DNA from: Jiella soli
Lineage (GTDB): Bacteria > Pseudomonadota > Alphaproteobacteria > Rhizobiales > Rhizobiaceae
Direction of reading: 5' to 3'
Length of the DNA: 64,000 nucleotides
Assembly (NCBI RefSeq): GCF_020615385.1
Contig: NZ_JAJAVB010000008.1
Location: forward strand, 38,556 to 102,555
The notes below the pieces were generated by a model. That model saw nothing but the letters and a program-made list of their open reading frames with translations. It had not been told where the DNA came from and searched no databases. The position numbers were made by a program, and so were the translations under genes. The stretch's first letter is position 1; the number at the start of each line of letters is the position of its first letter. Positions 51,338-61,026 of this stretch are shown here, piece after piece.

Positions 51338-51900
51338 GCGGGCAGCCATCGGCGGATGCCGGCGCGAGGCCGGCGCGGCTCGTCTATGACGACGCGATGA
51401 TCCGGACGGTCCTGTCGGAGACGAAGACAATCGCCATGGTGGGCGCCAGCGCCAAGGAGATCCGGCCGTCCTATTTCGTCCTGAAATACCTTCTGGCCAA
51501 GGGCTTTCATGTCATCCCGATCAATCCGGGACTGGCGGGCGGACAGATCCTCGGCCAGACGGTCTATGCCGATCTTGCGAGCGTGCCGGAAGCGATCGAC
51601 ATGGTCGACATCTTCCGGTCGTCGGATGCCGTGCCCGGCATCGTCGACGAGGCGCTGGCGCTGGAGCCGCTTCCGAAGGTGATCTGGATGCAGCTCTCCG
51701 TGCGCCACGATGGGGCGGCGGCGAAGGCGGAGGACGCGGGGCTGACGGTGATCATGGATCGCTGCCCGAAGATCGAATATGCGCGCCTGTCCGGCGAGAT
51801 CGGCTGGAACGGCGTCAACTCGCGGGTGCTGTCCTCGAAGAAGCCGACGCTCGGCAAGGGGTTTCAGAGCTTCGGACTGAACCCGGCGCGGCGCGGGTGA
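51334..51900 (+). CDS. CoA-binding protein (YccU family)
   Basis: 188 residues with the Rossmann-like CoA-binding domain seen in succinyl-CoA synthetase: IAMVGASAKEIRPSYFVLKYLLAKGFHVIPINPG near residue 33 and IWMQLSVRHDGAAAKAEDAGLTVIMDRCPKIEYARL. Probably binds a CoA ester. It overlaps the crotonase gene by four bases, so the two are coupled. Confidence 0.9.
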   Translation: MSGQPSADAGARPARLVYDDAMIRTVLSETKTIAMVGASAKEIRPSYFVLKYLLAKGFHVIPINPGLAGGQILGQTVYADLASVPEAIDMVDIFRSSDAVPGIVDEALALEPLPKVIWMQLSVRHDGAAAKAEDAGLTVIMDRCPKIEYARLSGEIGWNGVNSRVLSSKKPTLGKGFQSFGLNPARRG

Positions 51901-51982
51901 GCCGCCGGGCTGCGGCAAGGAGGGGGTAAAGCATGGACGGACGCGTGGTCTCGCTGCGACAAACGCTGAGCGGGGGAGGCCG

Positions 51983-52723
51983 ATGACCATCCGGATCGCG
52001 CTCTGGTCGGGGCCGCGCAACATCTCGACCGCGATGATGCGCTCCTTCGGCGCGCGGCCGGACACGGCGGTCTCGGACGAGCCCTTCTTCGGCTGCTATC
52101 TCAAGGCGTCCGGCGAGCGCCAGCCGATGGCCGACGAGACCATGGCGTCGATGGATTGCGATTTCCGCTCGGTGCTGGCGGCGATGAAAGGCCCGGCGCC
52201 CGAAGGCAAGTCGATCTGGTACCAGAAGCACATGCCGCACCACATGGTGGGCGATGTGTCGATCGCCGACATGCCGGACCATCGCCACGCCTTCCTGATC
52301 CGCACGCCGGAGCGCGTCGTCGCGAGCTATGCCGCCAAGCACGAGCTCACGCGCCCGGAGGTCCTCGGCTATGGGGTGATGCGGCGCTATTTCGAACACG
52401 AGGCGGAGCGCACCGGCCGGACGCCGGCGGTGATCGATTCCGACGACGTCCTCGCCGATCCCGCCGGGACGCTGGAAGCCCTCTGTGACGCGCTCGACAT
52501 CCCCTGGACCGACGCGATGCTCCGCTGGACGGCCGGTCCCCATCGCGAGGACGGGGTGTGGAGCAAGCACTGGTACGGACAGGTGAACGCCTCGATCGGT
52601 TTCGCGCCTCCTCCAAAGCCCGCCGCCGCGCTCCCCCCGTCGCTTGCGGCGATCGCGGAGGCCTGCCGCGACGATTACGAGGCGCTCTTCCGCCACCGTC
52701 TGGTCACGACCGCGGGAGATTGA
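51983..52723 (+). CDS. Sulfotransferase-like protein
   Basis: 246 residues. The N-terminal LWSGPRNISTAMMRSF is the PAPS-type phosphate-binding loop of sulfotransferases; HAFLIRTPERVVASYAAK and the later DSDDVLADPAGTLEALCDALDIPWT match the second half of the fold. In bacteria the family acts on small metabolites or is of unknown substrate. It follows the CoA-binding gene by 82 bases on the same strand. Confidence 0.8.
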   Translation: MTIRIALWSGPRNISTAMMRSFGARPDTAVSDEPFFGCYLKASGERQPMADETMASMDCDFRSVLAAMKGPAPEGKSIWYQKHMPHHMVGDVSIADMPDHRHAFLIRTPERVVASYAAKHELTRPEVLGYGVMRRYFEHEAERTGRTPAVIDSDDVLADPAGTLEALCDALDIPWTDAMLRWTAGPHREDGVWSKHWYGQVNASIGFAPPPKPAAALPPSLAAIAEACRDDYEALFRHRLVTTAGD

Positions 52724-52878
52724 GGACCCAACTCCCCCGAGAAATCGGAGGCTCCTTCCCGGCGTGCGCGGCGCCCCTGATCTGTTGCGTCCGGACAGCC
52801 GATCTGCTCTTCTGACGTTAGGGGATCCGGCGCCTGCCGGAGCCTTCGATGTCGGATTTGGTCAGAGGCGCACTTCCC

Positions 52879-53271
52879 ATGAAGAAGAGCACCGCGGTCT
52901 GGTCAAGGATGCTCCCGGCGCTTTCATGGATCGTCCTGTCCGTGATGCTGGCGGCGGGCGCGGTTCGGCCGGCCGCCGCGCAGCAGGTGCTGTCGCAATG
53001 GCAATCGACGACGCTGATCAACCTTCTCGGGCTCGAGACGCGTTCGCAGTGCTTTTCGGGCTCGAACCGCATCGAGCGCACCCACATTCTCGGCATCACC
53101 GGGGACCAGATCAAACTCGACCAGCCGGTGCAGATCGCCATTCTGAACGATTTGTCGAGACTGCTGGAATCCCAGGGCGGCGGCGCCCGCATCACCAAGG
53201 CGGGACTCGGGGTGATCGTCAATCCGGACGAGGAGGCCGATCTCGAACGCCCCGCTATCGTCAGCGGCTGA
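52879..53271 (+). CDS. Small secreted protein of unknown function
   Basis: 130 residues from ATG 52879 (an in-frame ATG lies at 52849 with GGAG upstream). A signal peptide (MKKSTAVWSRMLPALSWIVLSVMLAAG ... cleaved near AAA-Q) precedes a ~95-residue domain with one Cys and the motif HILGITGDQIKLDQPVQIAIL. No family is recognised. Confidence 0.65.
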   Translation: MKKSTAVWSRMLPALSWIVLSVMLAAGAVRPAAAQQVLSQWQSTTLINLLGLETRSQCFSGSNRIERTHILGITGDQIKLDQPVQIAILNDLSRLLESQGGGARITKAGLGVIVNPDEEADLERPAIVSG

Positions 53272-53375
53272 TCTCGGACATCCTGGACGGGATCGGACGC
53301 TACTGCCGGTAGGAACGGCCGGCAGCGATCGGAAGGGCATTGGGCGGCGATGCCGCCAAAGGAGGAATCGCAGCC

Positions 53376-53852
53376 ATGTCGAAGGTCAGCACCTGTCTCT
53401 GGTTCGAGAGGGACGCCGAAACGGCGGTCCGCTTCTACGTCTCTCTCGTGCCCGGCTCCGGCATCGGCCAGATCCTCCGCGCGCCGGGCGACTGGCCCGG
53501 CGGCCGGGCCGGGGATGTGATCATGCTAGAATTCGACCTCGGCGGGCAGAGCTTCCAGGCGCTGAACGGCGGCACGACGGTCACCTACGAGACGGCCGCC
53601 TCGATCTCGGTGAGCTGCGCCGATCAGGCGGAGGTCGACCGGCTCTGGGCAGCGCTCACCGCCGATGGCGGGGCCGAGATCATGTGCGGCTGGCTCCGCG
53701 ACAGATGGGGCGTGCCCTGGCAGATCGTGCCAGAGATCCTGCCGCGCCTCCTGGCCGATCCCGATCCGGCGGTCGCGGCCCGCGTCTTCGAGGCGATGAC
53801 CCAGATGGTGAAGCTCGACATCGCCGCCCTGGAGCGGACGGCGGCCGGCTGA
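53376..53852 (+). CDS. PhnB-like VOC-family protein
   Basis: 158 residues. The STCLWFERDAETAVRFYVSLVPGS start and WLRDRWGVPWQIVPEILPRLL end match the 3-demethylubiquinone-9 3-methyltransferase-like (PhnB) branch of the VOC superfamily. Such proteins bind a metal or a small ligand; the function is unknown. A perfect GGAGG is 11 bases upstream of ATG 53376. Confidence 0.88.
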   Translation: MSKVSTCLWFERDAETAVRFYVSLVPGSGIGQILRAPGDWPGGRAGDVIMLEFDLGGQSFQALNGGTTVTYETAASISVSCADQAEVDRLWAALTADGGAEIMCGWLRDRWGVPWQIVPEILPRLLADPDPAVAARVFEAMTQMVKLDIAALERTAAG

Positions 53853-53890
53853 CAAGCGGGCGGGCGGACGCCGGGATCGTTCGGCTGGAC

Positions 53891-54994
53891 CTACTCCATC
53901 GGCACTTCGGTGTTGACGAAGTCCGGCACCTTGGCGAGCGGCAGTTCGCGCCGCTGCTCCGGCGCGATCCGGCGCGAGCGCGAGCGCGGGTCGAGCCGCT
54001 GCGGCGCCCCGGTCTCGATCGCTCGTTCGATCGCTTCGAGAACGACCATGTCGAGGACGCCTTCCTCGCCGTCGGGCTCCGGCTCGCGGCCACCCAGGAT
54101 GCAGTCGGAGAAATATTCGGTCTCGCCGCCGAAATGATCGACGACCGGCGCCTTGCGTTCCTCGGTCTTGCCGTCCCGGGTCAGCCGGAAGTCGATCGAC
54201 GTGCCCTCGCCGAAGCCGAAGGCGGGCGAGGCTTCGATCAGCCCTTCCGATCCCACGATGTGGAAGCGATCGATGTTGTCGGCGGAATAGGAGAGGGTGA
54301 AGCTCGCCTGCCGCCCTTCGGTGAAGCGCAGGATGACGCTCACCGTGTCGTCGCAGCCGAGCTCGCGGCCGGTTTTCGAGGCGAAGGCCATGGCCTCGAT
54401 CGGCTCTGCCTCGAAGAGGTTGCGCACGGCATTGATCGGATAGGTCCCCATGTCCGGCACGGGTCCGGCCCAGTAGCCGCTGGTCGCGCGGTGGTTGGAC
54501 GCCCTGACCACCTGCGAGAAGGTCGAGGTGAAGAAGCGCGGCGTCCCGATCTCGCCCTTGCGGACCGCCTCGACCACGGCGAGCGTGCCGGGCTCGCAGT
54601 GCAGGCGATAGGCGACCATCAGTTTGGCGCCCGACGCCCTGGCCGCCGCCGCGATCGCCTCGGCATCCTCGACGCTCGAGGCCATCGGCTTTTCCAAGAG
54701 GACGTGGATGCCCGCCTTCAGCGCGGGCTCGGCGAATTCGCGGTGGCGGAAATTCGGCGTCGCGATATAGACCGCGTCCACCGTGCCGCTCTTCAGCATC
54801 CTGTCGTATTCGTCATAGCTGTAGCCATCGAGGCCGTAGCGGGTCCCCAGGCCGCGCGCCTTTTCCGGATCGCCGGTGACGACAGCCGTCATGATCGAGT
54901 TCGTCGTTTGGCCGATTCCGGGCATGAACGCTCCTTGCGAGATCCAGCCGGCGCCGACGACGCCGTAGCGGATTTTTCCTTCGAGGCTGGGCAT
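53891..54994 (-). CDS. Gfo/Idh/MocA-family oxidoreductase
   Basis: 367 residues. N-terminal NAD(P)-binding Rossmann loop GVVGAGWISQGAFMPGI and VTGDPEKARGL; the EKPMASS motif after VYIATPNFRHREFAEPAL contains the family catalytic Lys; the C-terminal alpha/beta domain follows. Acts on sugars or inositol-type polyols; the substrate is not readable. AAAGGACG precedes the ATG. Convergent with the VOC gene. Confidence 0.9.
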   Translation of the reverse strand: MPSLEGKIRYGVVGAGWISQGAFMPGIGQTTNSIMTAVVTGDPEKARGLGTRYGLDGYSYDEYDRMLKSGTVDAVYIATPNFRHREFAEPALKAGIHVLLEKPMASSVEDAEAIAAAARASGAKLMVAYRLHCEPGTLAVVEAVRKGEIGTPRFFTSTFSQVVRASNHRATSGYWAGPVPDMGTYPINAVRNLFEAEPIEAMAFASKTGRELGCDDTVSVILRFTEGRQASFTLSYSADNIDRFHIVGSEGLIEASPAFGFGEGTSIDFRLTRDGKTEERKAPVVDHFGGETEYFSDCILGGREPEPDGEEGVLDMVVLEAIERAIETGAPQRLDPRSRSRRIAPEQRRELPLAKVPDFVNTEVPME

Positions 54995-55287
54995 TGGGCG
55001 TCCTTTCGTGGGAACGATTTCGCTTCGTGAGGGGCGGCCAGCTCCGTTCTAGGCTGCGCCTGCCCGTCGTCCAGCAGGGGAATCCCCGCTGATGGCGGCA
55101 AGTCGGTTCAGGAACGCCGGCATTCCGAGCCCCTGCAAGCGCCGGAGCGGGATTGCAAGCTGCACACCGCAGAGAGATTTGCAGAAGTCATGGCGCAGTG
55201 CGCAGACTGGATGATGCAGTGCAAAAGGCCACCCCGCCGCCAACTCAGGCGACGTGGCGAGGCCGCAATCGCAGAAAGGATGCCCGG

Positions 55288-56514
55288 ATGGATCTGATCC
55301 TGCGCAACGCCCGCCTCGCGGGTGACCCTGCCGGTCTCGTCGACATCGGCATCGAGGCCGGCCGCATTGCCGTGATCGAGCCGGATCTTTCGGCCGAGGG
55401 CGAGACGCTGGATGCCGCCGGACGGCTGGTCTCGCCTGGCTTCGTCGAGACGCATCTCCATCTCGACAAATCCTGCATCATGGACCGCTGCCGCCAGGCG
55501 CGCGGCGACATCAAGGAAGCCATCGCGGAAGTCGCGCGGGTGAAGGCGGGGTTTACCGCCGAGGACGTCTACGAGCGCGGCCGCAGGACGATCGAGAAAT
55601 GCATGCTGCAGGGCACGACCCACATGCGCACCCAGCTCGAGGTCGATCCCGGCATCGGGCTGCGCGGTTTCGAGGGCGTCCGGAAACTCGTCGAGGACTT
55701 CGCCTTCGCGATCGACATCGAGATCTGCGTCTTCCCGCAGGAGGGGCTCCTCAACAATCCCGGCACCGACGAGCTGATGGTCGAGGCCATGCGGAGCGGC
55801 GCCAAGGTGGTCGGCGCCGCACCTTATACCGACAGCGATCCGCACGGTCAGATCGAGCGCGTCTTCGAGATCGCGCGCGAGTTCGACGCCGATATCGACA
55901 TGCATCTCGACTTCGGCGCCGATCCGTCCGATCTCGACCTCCTCAAGGTCTGCGAGCTTGCCGAGCGCTACGGGCGCGGCGGACGGGTGGCGATCGGCCA
56001 TGTCACCAAGCTCGCCTATGTGCCGCCGGAGCGTCTCGAAGCGATCGCCCGGCGCATGCGCGACGCGGGCGTGGCGCTGACCGTGCTGCCCTCGACCGAT
56101 CTCTTCCTGATGGGGCGCGAGCACGACCACGGCCACAGCCGCGGCGTCACGCGGGCGCACGAGATGGTCCGCCACGGGGTGAACTGCTCGCTGTCGACCA
56201 ACAACGTCCTCAACCCGTTCACGCCCTTCGGCGACTGCTCGCTGATCCGCATGGCCAATCTGAACGCCAATATCTGCCATGTCGGCGCGGCGAGCGACCT
56301 CGCCGAATGCTTCTCCATGGTCACGACCCGGGCGGCGAAGCTGATGAACCTTTCCGACTACGGGCTGGAAGTCGGCCGCTCGGCCGATCTCGTGGTGATC
56401 GACGCGGAGAGCCCCCAGGCGGCGGTCGCCGAACTCTCGCCCGTCCTCTGCGCCTTCAAGCGGGGTCGCCGAACGATGACGCGCGTGCCGGCGGAACTGC
56501 ATTATCCCGGCTGA
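55288..56514 (+). CDS. Cytosine deaminase-like amidohydrolase
   Basis: 408 residues from ATG 55288 (AAAGGA upstream). The metal-dependent amidohydrolase superfamily: FVETHLHLDKSCIMDRC (two His), DIDMHLDFGADPSDLDLLKV (His), GHVTKLAYV (His), and LSTNNVLNPFTPFGDCSLI replacing the usual DN at the metal Asp. This is the CodA/atrazine-related subfamily; it could deaminate cytosine-like or other N-heterocycles. The missing typical Asp in the last motif makes the exact reaction uncertain. Single gene. Confidence 0.82.
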   Translation: MDLILRNARLAGDPAGLVDIGIEAGRIAVIEPDLSAEGETLDAAGRLVSPGFVETHLHLDKSCIMDRCRQARGDIKEAIAEVARVKAGFTAEDVYERGRRTIEKCMLQGTTHMRTQLEVDPGIGLRGFEGVRKLVEDFAFAIDIEICVFPQEGLLNNPGTDELMVEAMRSGAKVVGAAPYTDSDPHGQIERVFEIAREFDADIDMHLDFGADPSDLDLLKVCELAERYGRGGRVAIGHVTKLAYVPPERLEAIARRMRDAGVALTVLPSTDLFLMGREHDHGHSRGVTRAHEMVRHGVNCSLSTNNVLNPFTPFGDCSLIRMANLNANICHVGAASDLAECFSMVTTRAAKLMNLSDYGLEVGRSADLVVIDAESPQAAVAELSPVLCAFKRGRRTMTRVPAELHYPG

Positions 56515-56666
56515 CGGCAGACCGCCCGAGAGCGCTTCCCGCTCGCCGGGCCGCTGCTGTTGGCATGGCTCGCGGGCCCTTCGCTCTCGTGCTAAGCGAG
56601 GCCGGGGCAGGCACACCCGCGCGGGTCTCCCGCGTCCGGGCGCCGATGACAACGGGAGTAACGACG

Positions 56667-57944
56667 ATGAGCGGACCGAATTTCGAGACCCTGGCGATCC
56701 ATGCCGGCGCACAGCCCGATCCTTCGACAGGGGCGCGGGCGACCCCGATCTACCAGACCACGTCCTTCGTCTTCGACGATGTCGATCATGCCGCCTCGCT
56801 GTTCGGCCTGCAGCAGTTCGGCAATATCTACACCCGCATCATGAACCCCACCCAGGCGGTCCTGGAGGAGCGGGTGGCGGCGCTCGAAGGCGGCACGGCG
56901 GCGCTCGCCTGTGCCTCCGGCCATGCGGCCCAGCTTCTCGTCTTCCAGTCGCTGATGATGCCGGGCGAGGAGTTCGTGGCGTCACGCAAGCTCTACGGCG
57001 GATCGATCAACCAGTTCGGCCATGCCTTCAAGTCCTTCGACTGGCGGGTGAAGTGGGCCGATCCTGCGGACGTGTCGAGCTTCGAGGCTCAGATCACCGA
57101 GAAGACCAAGGCGATCTTCATCGAATCGATCGCCAATCCCGGCGGCGTCGTCGTCGACATCCAGGCGATCGCCGACATCGCGCACAAGCATGGCCTGCCG
57201 CTGATCGTCGACAACACCATGGCGACACCGTATCTCTGCCGGCCGATCGAGCACGGCGCCGACATCGTCGTCCATTCGCTGACCAAGTTCATGGGTGGCC
57301 ACGGCAATTCCATGGGCGGCGTCATCGTCGATGGCGGCACCTTCGACTGGACGGCCTCGGGTCGCTATCCGATGCTGACGGAGCCGCGGCCGGAATATAA
57401 CGGCATCGTCCTCGCCGAGACCTTCGGCAATTTCGCCTTCGCCATTTCCTGCCGGGTGCTCGGCCTGCGCGATCTCGGTCCCGCGATCTCCCCCTTCAAC
57501 GCCTTCATGATCCTGACCGGGATCGAGACCCTGCCTTTGAGGATGCAGCGCCACTCCGACAACGCCCGTGAGGTCGCGGCCTGGCTGAAGGGGCACGACA
57601 AGGTCTCCTGGGTCTCCTATGCCGGGCTCGAGGGCGATCCGTCCTATGAGATGATGCAGAAATACTGCCCGAAAGGGGCGGGCGCCGTCTTCACCTTTGG
57701 CCTGAAGGGCGGGTTCGAGGCCGGCGTCACCTTCGTCGAGGCGCTGGAGCTCTTCTCCCACCTCGCCAATATCGGCGACACCCGCTCGCTGGTGATCCAT
57801 CCGGCCTCCACCACGCACAAGCAGCTTGCCGACGAGCAGAAGATCGCCGCCGGCGCCGGTCCCGACGTCGTGCGCCTGTCGATCGGCATCGAGAACGCCG
57901 CCGACATCATCGCTGACCTCGATCAGGCACTGGCGAAGGTCTGA
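56667..57944 (+). CDS. metY: O-acetylhomoserine sulfhydrylase
   Basis: PLP enzyme that makes homocysteine from O-acetyl- or O-succinylhomoserine and sulfide (Met synthesis), also able to use methanethiol. 425 residues: [67 protein letters not shown] and the PLP Lys in [16 protein letters not shown]. The Cys/Met metabolism C-terminal domain is intact. GGGAG lies 11 bases upstream of the ATG. I saw no SAM riboswitch upstream. Confidence 0.93.
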   Translation: MSGPNFETLAIHAGAQPDPSTGARATPIYQTTSFVFDDVDHAASLFGLQQFGNIYTRIMNPTQAVLEERVAALEGGTAALACASGHAAQLLVFQSLMMPGEEFVASRKLYGGSINQFGHAFKSFDWRVKWADPADVSSFEAQITEKTKAIFIESIANPGGVVVDIQAIADIAHKHGLPLIVDNTMATPYLCRPIEHGADIVVHSLTKFMGGHGNSMGGVIVDGGTFDWTASGRYPMLTEPRPEYNGIVLAETFGNFAFAISCRVLGLRDLGPAISPFNAFMILTGIETLPLRMQRHSDNAREVAAWLKGHDKVSWVSYAGLEGDPSYEMMQKYCPKGAGAVFTFGLKGGFEAGVTFVEALELFSHLANIGDTRSLVIHPASTTHKQLADEQKIAAGAGPDVVRLSIGIENAADIIADLDQALAKV

Positions 57945-58061
57945 CCCGGAGCGGAAGGCGGGGCGGCGGCGAGGCCGCCCGGCTGTTCATGCTGCGATGC
58001 GGAACGAGCCGGGGCGCCACGCATTCCTGGCGCTCCCGATCCTCTTCCAGAAGGCGACACC

Positions 58062-58409
58062 ATGGCCCAGCATTTCGTCAAGTTCGACAAGGATGACGTC
58101 GAAGTCGAAACCGGAGCGCCCGACAAGGAGAAGATCAAGAGCGGCCGGCCCGCCTACAAGATGTGGAACTTCGAGGACGACGGCAACGGCCTTTATGCCG
58201 GGATCTGGGAGTGCTCGGCCGGCGAATGGGAGATCGACTACACGGAGTGGGAGTTCTTCCACATCCTCGAAGGCGTGTCGGTCCTGACCGAAGAGGGCGG
58301 CGAGCCGGTCAAGCTGACGGCCGGCGACAGCTTCGTCATCCGCCCGGGCTTCAAGGGCCGCTGGAAGGTCGTCGAGCCGACCAAGAAGCATTACGTCGTC
58401 AAGGTCTGA
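58062..58409 (+). CDS. Cupin-domain protein
   Basis: 115 residues, single cupin barrel. The motif region GIWECSAGEWEIDYTEWEFFHILEGVSVLTEEGGEPVKLTAGDSFVIRPGFKG resembles the (S)-ureidoglycine aminohydrolase/EutQ-like DUF861 family; the usual metal His pair is replaced by Glu/Phe-Phe-His, leaving one His, so metal binding is doubtful. Small-molecule binding is likely. It follows metY by 117 bases on the same strand. Confidence 0.8.
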   Translation: MAQHFVKFDKDDVEVETGAPDKEKIKSGRPAYKMWNFEDDGNGLYAGIWECSAGEWEIDYTEWEFFHILEGVSVLTEEGGEPVKLTAGDSFVIRPGFKGRWKVVEPTKKHYVVKV

Positions 58410-58496
58410 ACCGCCGGAACGGCCGATCCCGGGCCAATGGACGGGGCGAGGGCGTATCGTCAAAGTGGCGCCGAGCCGCCACAGCGACGGCCTGCG

Positions 58497-59765
58497 TTAT
58501 GTGCCTTGCGCCGTCACGTCCAACCGCTCCAGCCCGCGAAAATGCCAGGAGTTGCGATAGCGCGGCTCCTCCACCAGCCGAAGGTCCGGCAGCCGCGCAA
58601 AGAGCGTCTTCAGCGCGATCTTCAACTCCAGCCGGGCGAGCGGCGCGCCGATGCAGAAATGGATGCCGCCGCCGAAGGCGACATGCGGGTTCGCCGACCG
58701 TGCGGGATCGAACCGCTCGGGCGCGGCGAAGACGGCCGGGTCGTGATTGGCGGCGCCGAGGAACAGCGCGACCTTCTCGCCACGCCTGAGCTTCCAGTCC
58801 TCGGCGATCTCGACGTCTTCGAGAGCGAAACGCTCGAACAAATGGAGCGGCGTGTCGAACCGCAAGGCCTCCTCGACGGTCGCTTCGGACGCTTCCTCGC
58901 TCGCGAAGAGGCGCACCGGATCGAGGCCGGACTGCAGCACCGCCTTCACCGCATTGCCGATCTGGTGGACCGTCGCCTCGTGGCCGGCATTGAGGAGGAG
59001 GACCAGCGTCGAGATCATCTCGGCCTCGTCGAGCCGGCCCTCGGTGGATTCCTCCACGATCAGGGCGGAGACGAGATCCTCGCCCGGACGCCGCCGCTTC
59101 TGCGCGACGACGTCCCCGAGATAAAGGTGGAAGTCGCGGGCCGCGGCCGCGGCGCCATCCTCTTCGGCGCGGCTCGGCTGCAGGCGGTACATCGCGACCA
59201 TGCGGTGCGACCAGTCGACCAGCTGCTCGGCATCGGACCTCGGCACGCCGATCAGCGCGGCGATGACCTGGACGGGTAGGGGCGAGGCGAATTGCGAGAC
59301 CAGTTCGGCCGAGCGGGCCGCGGCGAAACCGTCGATCAATCGATGCGAGAGCGCCTCGATCCGCGGGGCGAGCTTCTCGATCTGCCGCGAGACGAAGGCC
59401 CGGGTGACGAGGGCGCGAAGCCGCGTATGCGTCGGCGGCTCGAGATCGAGCAGCGAGTTCGCCTCGATCCGGTAGAAGTCGGCGAGATGGGCGGGCTTTC
59501 GCGCATAATCCGGTCGGCCGGAGGCGTCGGCGGGAACGATCCGCCCGAACCGTCGGTCGCGCAGGAGCCGCGACATCAGCGCGTGATCGGCGATTGCAAG
59601 CGCTCGTGACGCCGGCCAGCGCATGACGCCGCCCTGGCGGTGGATCGCGCGGTAGAGCGGGTAGGGATCCTGATAGAAGGCAGGGTCGCCGGGATCGAAG
59701 GAGAGATCGCCTTCGATCAGCGAAACGGTTTCCGGCAGGCGAGGATGGGGTTCGGCCTCAGGCAT
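58497..59765 (-). CDS. Cytochrome P450
   Basis: 422 residues. The heme ligand loop is FGGGIHFCIGAPLARLE (Cys in FCIG); the I helix has LLLNAGHEATVHQIGNA with the oxygen-activating Ala-Gly-His-Glu-Ala-Thr; the ExxR motif is EALRFD and PxxR is present. Class I soluble bacterial P450 needing ferredoxin, none of which is encoded nearby. I start at ATG 59765; a TTG at 59795 extends the frame. The substrate is unknown. Confidence 0.93.
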   Translation of the reverse strand: MPEAEPHPRLPETVSLIEGDLSFDPGDPAFYQDPYPLYRAIHRQGGVMRWPASRALAIADHALMSRLLRDRRFGRIVPADASGRPDYARKPAHLADFYRIEANSLLDLEPPTHTRLRALVTRAFVSRQIEKLAPRIEALSHRLIDGFAAARSAELVSQFASPLPVQVIAALIGVPRSDAEQLVDWSHRMVAMYRLQPSRAEEDGAAAAARDFHLYLGDVVAQKRRRPGEDLVSALIVEESTEGRLDEAEMISTLVLLLNAGHEATVHQIGNAVKAVLQSGLDPVRLFASEEASEATVEEALRFDTPLHLFERFALEDVEIAEDWKLRRGEKVALFLGAANHDPAVFAAPERFDPARSANPHVAFGGGIHFCIGAPLARLELKIALKTLFARLPDLRLVEEPRYRNSWHFRGLERLDVTAQGT

Positions 59766-59831
59766 GCGCGAGAGATCGCCGATCGACCGGCGCAAGACAA
59801 GCCTGTCGCCGAATGCCGCGGCCCGTAATCC

Positions 59832-60557
59832 TCAGCAGGAGCCGCGCAGATGGACTTGCCGCCAGCCCTGGCGCTCGTCCTGCACCTTCACCCGGCGGTA
59901 CCGCGTCTCGTATTCGGCCGGCAGGGGATGGGCGATCCTCTGCTCCGGTTCGACCACCACCCTTTCCGTCACCGTTCGCGTCACCGGCGGAATCAGCCTT
60001 GTGCGGACCTGCTTGGCCTGGACGAGAACCTGTACGTGCTCGACCCCGTAGCGTGGCGGGATCACATCCGTGTAGGTCCGCTCCGGCGTGACGACGACCT
60101 GCCGGGTTTGCGTCGCGTAGCGGGCAGGGACGACAACGCGGCAATAGACCCGCTTGCCGCCGATGACGCGCCATTCCCAGCGCTCGCCGGCCGGCGCGAC
60201 CATGACGGTCTCGGTGACCGTGCGATAGACCGGCGGCGTCGTCCGGGTGACGAGCCGTTGCGGCTCAAGAACGACCGGGCGCTCGACCGTCTGGTAGCGC
60301 GCCGGAGTGATCTCATCGAACGTGCGCGCAGGTTCCACGATCAGTTCGCGGGTCTGGTAGCCATAGCGGGCAGGGATGATCTCGTAGGTCACGGAAGCCG
60401 GCCTGACGAGAACGGTCTCGGCGGCTGTGCCCCAGACGGCGGGCTCCTCAACCGGCTCGTAGCAGGCCGTCGCGCGGCCACCCGCGAAGCTCGGCTGACC
60501 TGCGAGCAGGAGTGAACTTGCGGCCGTCAGAAACGTCATCAGGCGCTTCAAGAGCAT
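59832..60557 (-). CDS. Secreted repeat protein, YxT/PARY repeats
   Basis: 241 residues with a signal peptide (cleaved near SFA-G, about residue 25). The mature chain is built of imperfect repeats of ~25-30 residues centred on PARYxTxxR followed by VVxxPxR(T) and PPxYRTVTE, seen about six times between residues 55 and 200, with few Cys. The pattern suggests a beta-rich tandem domain exposed in the periplasm or on the surface. Function unknown. GGAGAGACC precedes ATG 60557. Confidence 0.7.
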   Translation of the reverse strand: MLLKRLMTFLTAASSLLLAGQPSFAGGRATACYEPVEEPAVWGTAAETVLVRPASVTYEIIPARYGYQTRELIVEPARTFDEITPARYQTVERPVVLEPQRLVTRTTPPVYRTVTETVMVAPAGERWEWRVIGGKRVYCRVVVPARYATQTRQVVVTPERTYTDVIPPRYGVEHVQVLVQAKQVRTRLIPPVTRTVTERVVVEPEQRIAHPLPAEYETRYRRVKVQDERQGWRQVHLRGSC

Positions 60558-60697
60558 TGGTCTCTCCGGACGTCACACGTTGATACGGAGAAACAGTGAC
60601 GCTGTGCCAGCAGAAGGCAACCATTGTGCTGCAGGGTTCTCGATCTAGGGTAAATGATAAAATTCGAATGATCTTCGGCGCTGGCCATAGAACATGA

Positions 60698-60728
60698 AAA
60701 AGGGCTCGGATCTTCTCCGAGCCCTTTT
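60698..60728. terminator. Terminator between the two minus-strand genes
   Basis: A 13-bp stem, AAAAGGGCTCGGA at 60698-60710 and its complement at 60716-60728, with a TCTTC loop and A/T tracts on both sides, so it can act in either direction. It lies 20 bases downstream of the 60748-60981 gene stop. Confidence 0.85.
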
Positions 60729-60747
60729 CCAGCATTCTTGAAGCGAC

Positions 60748-60981
60748 TTAATCGTCCATCTTGCGGAAGGCGTCGAGCGTCTTGTCGTCCGGCTCGCGCT
60801 TCGCATCGGCCTGGGCCTTCCGCTCGTTGCGGACCTCACCCTGGTCTCGCCCCTGCAGGGCGTTGTCGCCCATGCGTTCCGGCGCGATCTGATCCTCGCT
60901 CAGGATGTCGGGATCGGTGGTGCCGGCAGGCTTGTCGCCGCCCTTCGGTGCCGTCTCTCTGGCTGAGTTGCCATCCGCCAT
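60748..60981 (-). CDS. Small hydrophilic protein
   Basis: 77 residues, highly charged (Asp, Lys, Arg, Glu) with no hydrophobic core, probably intrinsically disordered. A strong AAGGAGGAG lies eight bases upstream of ATG 60981 and a terminator follows, so it is probably expressed. It is 45 bases downstream of the SOUL gene and may be cotranscribed. Unknown function; stress-type small proteins in Rhizobiales look similar. Confidence 0.7.
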   Translation of the reverse strand: MADGNSARETAPKGGDKPAGTTDPDILSEDQIAPERMGDNALQGRDQGEVRNERKAQADAKREPDDKTLDAFRKMDD

Positions 60982-61026
60982 GGGAACTCCTCCTTTGCTT
61001 TTGTGCTGATTGCTGGTTTCGCCGCC

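Noticed and set aside
55599..56666. Extension of metY by over 350 residues
   Set aside because: It runs in another frame of the amidohydrolase gene; metY begins at 56667 with a ribosome site.
56515..56666. SAM riboswitch before metY
   Set aside because: Only 152 bases separate the genes and I found no SAM-II-like pseudoknot pairing by eye.
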